A stretch of 19,300 bases of DNA. Origin: Deltaproteobacteria bacterium. Its GTDB lineage: Bacteria > Desulfobacterota > Desulfobacteria > C00003060 > C00003106. The position numbers were made by a program, and so were the translations under genes. This document shows, one piece after another, positions 16,083 through 19,300 of this stretch. Positions within the stretch are counted from its first letter, which is position 1. Each line of letters opens with the position of its first letter. The notes under the pieces were generated by a model. That model did not search any database, was not told the DNA's origin, and worked only from the letters and a program-made list of their open reading frames with translations. The DNA is taken from assembly GCA_019314005.1 (NCBI GenBank), contig JAFDAE010000046.1, positions 1-19,300 of the forward strand, in the 5' to 3' direction.

Positions 16083-17993
16083 ATGAACACCTATTCTACA
16101 TCATATGACGTTATTGTAGTCGGTGCCGGCCATGCGGGTTGCGAAGCTGCCCTGGCTGCAGCCAGGCTCGGATGCAAAACAGTGGTGATAACGATCAACG
16201 CGGATCACATAGGTGAAATGTCTTGTAATCCGGCGGTAGGCGGTCTTGCAAAGGGGCATCTTGTTCGAGAGATTGACGCCCTTGGGGGAGAGATGGCCAA
16301 GAATATCGATGCCACCGGTATTCAATTCCGTCGGCTCAATACAAAAAAGGGACCTGCGGTGCAGTCTTCCAGGGCACTGGCCGACAAGGAACAGTACCGT
16401 CTCCATATGAAGCAGGTATTAGAGAATCAGGACAACCTTGATATCAAGCAAGGTGTTGTTGACGAGCTTATTGTGGAGGATGGAGCCGTCAAAGGTGTTG
16501 TAACCAGTATTGGTGAGCATTATCCGGGCCGGACAGTAATTCTGACTACAGGGACTTTTTTGCAGGGGCTGATTCATATCGGTCTGAAGAATTTTTCCGC
16601 GGGCCGAATGGGAGACCCGCCATCTATTAAGCTTTCGGAAAATCTAAAGAAGTTAGGGTTTCGAATGGGGCGGTTAAAAACAGGCACAACGCCTCGTCTT
16701 GACGGGAGAACTATTGATTTTTCCAAATTGACCCCCCAATACGGGGATGAGCCTCCTATTCCGTTTTCATTTGATACTGAATCAATTTCTCAAAAACAGG
16801 TCCCATGCTATATAACCTATACGAACGAACAGACTCACGAGATCATTCGTAGCGGCCTTGAGCGTTCCCCTCTTTTTGCCGGTGTGATCGAAGGAGTGGG
16901 GGCGCGATATTGTCCCTCTATTGAAGACAAGGTCGTCAGATTCCCTGAAAAACCCCGGCACCAGATCTTTTTGGAACCAATGGGGCTCGGTACTACTGAG
17001 ATTTACCCCAATGGTGTTCCGACCAGTCTTCCCGTAGATATACAGTTGAAAATGCTTAGATCGATAGAAGGGCTGGAACGGGTGGAGATTGTCCGCCCAG
17101 GGTACGCGATCGAATACGATTACGCGGATCCGACGCAGTTGGCCCCGACCTTAGAGACTAAACTGATCCGAGGCCTCTTTTTCGCGGGTCAGATTAACGG
17201 CACTTCAGGATATGAAGAAGCCGCAGCCCAGGGATTGATGGCGGGGATCAACGCGGTGCGATATATTGCGGGCGACTCTCCGGTGGTCCTCGACCGGGCT
17301 CAGGCATACATTGGTGTGTTGATTGATGATCTGGTTACAAAGGGGACTATGGAACCGTACAGGATGTTTACATCGCGAGCAGAATACAGACTCCTTCTCA
17401 GGGAGGACAATGCAGATCTTCGTTTACGGGAGACAGGTTATTCTTTGGGACTTGTTTCCGATACTATTTATCATCGGTATTTGCACAAAAAGGAGGCGAT
17501 CGAACAGCTTTTGAATCTCCTTTCCAATATTCAGCTTACGCCTACCCCGGCCATTAATGAGAAACTTTGTGCGCTGGGACTTCATACTTTGAATCAGCCG
17601 ATTTCGCTGGCAGATCTTTTAAAACGTCCGGGTGTTAATTTGACTAACCTGGAAGTTTTCGAACAGAGGATTGCCAAGGTTGAAAAAACTGTGGCAGAGC
17701 AAGTGGAAATACAGATCAAATACGAAGGATACATAAAACGGCAGGCTGAGCAGGTGGAACGTTTCAAAAAACTGGAACACACCATAATTCCAGAAGATTT
17801 TGACTATTCCAAGATGCCGGGTTTTTCAAATGAGGTAAAGGAGAAACTCGCTTCCATCCGTCCTACGTCCATAGGCCAGGCGTCCAGAATCTCAGGGATC
17901 ACACCTGCCGCGGTTTCCATCCTTCAAATATTTTTAAAAAAACATAGCCGCTTAGCCACGAATGAACACCAATGGACTCGAATAAAAAATTAG
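16083..17993 (+). CDS. mnmG: tRNA uridine-5-carboxymethylaminomethyl(34) synthesis enzyme MnmG (GidA)
   Basis: MnmG, with MnmE, installs the cmnm5 group on wobble uridine-34 of several tRNAs using FAD, NADH and a folate methylene donor, in the cytoplasm. The protein has 636 residues. It shows the FAD Rossmann motif [15 protein letters not shown] (about 9-23), the signature [72 protein letters not shown] and the C-terminal MnmE/tRNA-binding region ending GISG-like [19 protein letters not shown]. The final 15 or so residues after LKK are encoded by an inverted repeat (17954-18018) and look like a repeat-derived extension. No Shine-Dalgarno sequence precedes the ATG: the heptad array runs directly up to it. 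mnmE and rsmG are not adjacent. Confidence 0.97.
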   Translation: MNTYSTSYDVIVVGAGHAGCEAALAAARLGCKTVVITINADHIGEMSCNPAVGGLAKGHLVREIDALGGEMAKNIDATGIQFRRLNTKKGPAVQSSRALADKEQYRLHMKQVLENQDNLDIKQGVVDELIVEDGAVKGVVTSIGEHYPGRTVILTTGTFLQGLIHIGLKNFSAGRMGDPPSIKLSENLKKLGFRMGRLKTGTTPRLDGRTIDFSKLTPQYGDEPPIPFSFDTESISQKQVPCYITYTNEQTHEIIRSGLERSPLFAGVIEGVGARYCPSIEDKVVRFPEKPRHQIFLEPMGLGTTEIYPNGVPTSLPVDIQLKMLRSIEGLERVEIVRPGYAIEYDYADPTQLAPTLETKLIRGLFFAGQINGTSGYEEAAAQGLMAGINAVRYIAGDSPVVLDRAQAYIGVLIDDLVTKGTMEPYRMFTSRAEYRLLLREDNADLRLRETGYSLGLVSDTIYHRYLHKKEAIEQLLNLLSNIQLTPTPAINEKLCALGLHTLNQPISLADLLKRPGVNLTNLEVFEQRIAKVEKTVAEQVEIQIKYEGYIKRQAEQVERFKKLEHTIIPEDFDYSKMPGFSNEVKEKLASIRPTSIGQASRISGITPAAVSILQIFLKKHSRLATNEHQWTRIKN

Positions 17994-18018
17994 TGTAAAT
18001 TCGTGTTTGTTCGTGGCT
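17954..18018. repeat. Inverted repeat overlapping the mnmG 3' end
   Basis: AGCCACGAATGAACACCAAT (17954-17973) and its imperfect reverse complement (about 17998-18018, AATTCGTGTTTGTTCGTGGCT) form arms around an AT-rich centre containing the mnmG TAG. It could act as a bidirectional hairpin but has no T-tract after it. Confidence 0.65.
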
Positions 18019-18050
18019 GAATAAGTAGAAAAACATGCTTGTTGAGAGAA

Positions 18051-18081
18051 TTGACAATAAATTTCTTGACGTAAGTATAAT
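18051..18081 (+). promoter_or_regulatory. Promoter-like sequence in the mnmG to DUF2914 gap
   Basis: A perfect TTGACA (18051-18056) and perfect TATAAT (18076-18081) lie 19 bases apart, wider than optimal. The next gene starts almost 350 bases further on, across an MITE-like element, so the transcript would have a long leader or be a separate small RNA. Confidence 0.35.
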
Positions 18082-18152
18082 TGAGTATATAAAATTAAGT
18101 AATTAGTTAATCCTACTCCAGTAATTGCCGATATATATCTAATAAGATCTCA

Positions 18153-18277
18153 TAGGAGGCTGTCCGAGAATTCTGATCCTACTGCAAAAGCGTGAGAAAC
18201 GGCCCAAATTTCCGCAAGTTTTCGTCAAATAGGCCTGCTATTCTCCTCAAATTTGCGAAAATTTTGACAGTCTCCTA
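18153..18277. mobile_element. MITE-like element with imperfect terminal inverted repeats
   Basis: The 434-base gap after mnmG holds a 125-base element bounded by TAGGAGGCTGTC (18153-18164) and GACAGTCTCCTA (18266-18277), which are inverted repeats with one mismatch; the match extends inward (CGAGAAT versus the complement AAAAT). The interior contains further partial complementarity (AATTTCCGCAAGTTTTCG and CAAATTTGCGAAAATTTT) and no ORF. It looks like a non-autonomous remnant of an insertion sequence with GGCTGTC-type ends. No clear target duplication is seen. Confidence 0.6.
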
Positions 18278-18363
18278 GTAAAATGAGACCGTTGCAACGC
18301 TTCTCTTTATGACAACACGATTAACATATTTAGAAGATTAGGAATTCACGTAAGCGCAAAGAT

Positions 18364-18381
18364 ATGACTTCGTAAAAAGTC
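18364..18381 (-). repeat. Dispersed short repeat, copy 3
   Basis: The minus strand reads GACTTTTTACGAAGTCAT, a further copy of the motif at 5210-5230; the GACTT/AAGTC ends can pair. It lies in the leader of the next gene. Confidence 0.5.
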
Positions 18382-18427
18382 TTCAAAAATAGAATTTTAA
18401 TAAACTGTATGGCGTGAGGCGTATGAG

Positions 18428-18937
18428 ATGAAAAAACTTATTTTTCTACTGTGTTTGTTTTTTGGGTTTTCGTCGGTCTGTCTGGCATCTGATATTAGCA
18501 TTACAGAGTCTCATCTTTGTTATCAGATCGATGGGGCTGAATGCAGCTTTCCGGTCACAGACGGGCTTGTGGTGAATGATGAAATTAAAAAGATATACTT
18601 TTGGGTCAAGGTAAAAAGTCCGCGCGACGGTTTTATTCGGCATGTTTATTCATTTTACGGCACAGAGGCCAAGCCTCAATTTTCACATTGGTCTGATGAA
18701 GAGAGAGAACTTCACATGACCGAGAAGGTCCCTTCCATGATTGAGAGAATAGGCCTCGATGAATTCGTGAATGCTGTAATTAAGTTGAAGATACGCAAAA
18801 GTGACGGGTTTAGGACATGGTCCACAAAGAACATCGGAGAGCCTCTGCACTGTGGGAAATGGGCTGTGGATGTTGTTGATGAAAATGGAGAGAAGCTTAT
18901 TCCAACTGTGGAGTTTACGGTCGTGAGTAAACGATAG
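18428..18937 (+). CDS. Secreted DUF2914-like protein
   Basis: This 169-residue protein has a signal peptide (MKKLIFLLCLFFGFSSVCLA, cleavage probably after Ala20) and a mature domain of beta-strand character. The segment KKIYFWVKVKSPRDG, then YSFYG, and near the C-terminus FRTWSTKNIGEPLHCGKW and VDVVDENGEKL match the pattern of DUF2914, an Ig-like periplasmic domain of unknown function often ending in GxWxVxVxDxxGxxL. Two cysteines (about residues 31 and 39) lie close together near the mature N-terminus, with a third at about 148. The ribosome binding site is weak. The 58-residue ORF follows after 19 bases and is probably co-transcribed. The function is unknown. Confidence 0.78.
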   Translation: MKKLIFLLCLFFGFSSVCLASDISITESHLCYQIDGAECSFPVTDGLVVNDEIKKIYFWVKVKSPRDGFIRHVYSFYGTEAKPQFSHWSDEERELHMTEKVPSMIERIGLDEFVNAVIKLKIRKSDGFRTWSTKNIGEPLHCGKWAVDVVDENGEKLIPTVEFTVVSKR

Positions 18938-18956
18938 GAAAAGGAAGGAGGAAAAA

Positions 18957-19133
18957 GTGGACAGCATAAAGGAAAAATTTCTTCATAGTTTAATCAAAGA
19001 ATGCGGTTCGGACGTGGACAGGATTATTGAGACGGCAAAAGCGAGGTTCAATTATGTGTTCAGCCAGGAAGATGTAGTTTCTAAACTGGAATCGGTACAA
19101 GGAGGCGCCACGTCAGAGAAAACAAATGCGTGA
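18957..19133 (+). CDS. Small protein, 58 residues, unknown
   Basis: A GTG-started frame gives a 58-residue, charged, probably helical protein beginning MDSIKEKFLHSLIKECGSDV. A strong GGAGG at 18947-18951 lies 5 bases before the GTG. It begins 19 bases after the DUF2914-like gene and its TGA is built into a terminator, which supports a two-gene operon. No signal peptide or membrane helix is seen. I do not recognise the family; the amphipathic helical pattern (IIETAKARFNYVFSQEDVV) would suit a small regulatory or adaptor protein, which is only a guess. Confidence 0.65.
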   Translation: MDSIKEKFLHSLIKECGSDVDRIIETAKARFNYVFSQEDVVSKLESVQGGATSEKTNA

Positions 19134-19153
19134 CAAAAAAATGTCACGTTTTT
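19129..19153 (+). terminator. Rho-independent terminator overlapping the stop codon
   Basis: CGTGACA (19129-19135) pairs with TGTCACG (19142-19148) around six A residues and is followed by TTTTT (19149-19153). The TGA of the 58-residue ORF lies in the left arm. Confidence 0.75.
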
Positions 19154-19158
19154 CAAAG

Positions 19159-19183
19159 GTCTCAACATTTACGAAACCATCAA
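19159..19183 (+). repeat. Dispersed short repeat, copy 4
   Basis: GTCTCAACATTTACGAAACC continues into ATCAA, matching the copy at 5210-5230 over ACGAAACCATCA. The preceding CAAAGGTCTCAA also occurs alone at 682-693, suggesting a longer family consensus. Confidence 0.45.
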
Positions 19184-19212
19184 TATAAAACCATTAGATT
19201 TTGCGATGTGAT

Positions 19213-19300
19213 ATGAACAGGACTCCGGACTTTGCCATTGTTGGGCTGATAACTAAGAAATTAGGGGGCGTCCGCGATAAAGACGCGCCTATTGAGCGAC
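19213..19300 (+). CDS. Possible start of an ORF running off the right edge
   Basis: From ATG 19213 the frame stays open to the end of the window (29 codons, beginning MNRTPDFAIVGLITKKLGG). There is no clear ribosome binding site and the segment is too short to assign. It may be a real 5' end or chance. Confidence 0.25.
   Translation, partial: MNRTPDFAIVGLITKKLGGVRDKDAPIER

Noticed and set aside
15846..16090. Minus-strand frames of 67-78 residues with repeated SSVICHL units
   Set aside because: They are translations of the CTGTCAT complement of the heptad tract, which has no stop in any phase; there is no ribosome binding site or independent sequence.
17994..18427. tRNA or tRNA-Sec gene in the gap after mnmG
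   Set aside because: No cloverleaf, T-loop GGTTCRA or anticodon stem could be found; the pairing present belongs to inverted repeats.

Overview
The window looks like chromosome of an anaerobic, selenocysteine-using Gram-negative bacterium, most likely a Desulfobacterota (deltaproteobacterial) lineage. The evidence is a SelD that itself carries an in-frame UGA selenocysteine codon followed by a bacterial SECIS-like hairpin, an NfnB/SfrB-like iron-sulfur flavin subunit of the kind found with formate dehydrogenases, a long PlsB, and an ileS-lspA-lgt order. The lineage is inferred from gene content; no phylogenetic marker was searched.

Layout. 1-650 (-): 5' part of a [2Fe-2S]/GltD-like FAD oxidoreductase running off the left edge. 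813-1868 (-): selD; its true start lies upstream of the UGA codon, so a conventional ORF call loses the catalytic N-terminus. 2054-4711 (-): plsB, first step of phospholipid synthesis. 4854-5186 and 5366-5662 (+): two small proteins, one unknown and one a two-helix membrane protein, closed by a strong terminator. 5829-7854 (+): groES-groEL with a sigma70-like promoter and terminator. 8139-11515 (+): ileS and a 5'-damaged lspA, followed by lgt (11587-12372), so isoleucyl-tRNA synthesis sits with the lipoprotein maturation enzymes. 12664-13674 (+): RNase Z-like metallo-beta-lactamase-fold protein. 13979-15691 (-): exported N-acetylmuramoyl-L-alanine amidase. 16083-17993 (+): mnmG, tRNA wobble-uridine modification. 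18428-19133 (+): a secreted DUF2914-like protein and a 58-residue partner ORF, closed by a terminator. A weak ORF may begin at 19213.

The most unusual signal is between the genes. From about 10.9 kb to 16.1 kb nearly every boundary holds DNA built on a 7-base period but with different unit sequences: a 19-heptad degenerate array from the ileS stop into lspA, four AATCTGA-type units before lgt, two copies of a heptad-built inverted-repeat element flanking the RNase Z-like gene, and a 34-heptad block ending in 24 full ATGACAG units directly against the mnmG start codon. Genes with these arrays immediately upstream (lspA, lgt, the RNase Z-like gene, mnmG) have no visible Shine-Dalgarno sequence, whereas selD, groES, groEL, ileS, the oxidoreductase, the small membrane protein and the 58-residue ORF do. 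Repeats also encode the C-terminal tails of Lgt and MnmG and appear to have removed the start of lspA. Other repeat families are an intergenic hairpin pair, a covarying hairpin duplex near selD, an MITE-like element at 18.2 kb, and a short dispersed motif with several copies.
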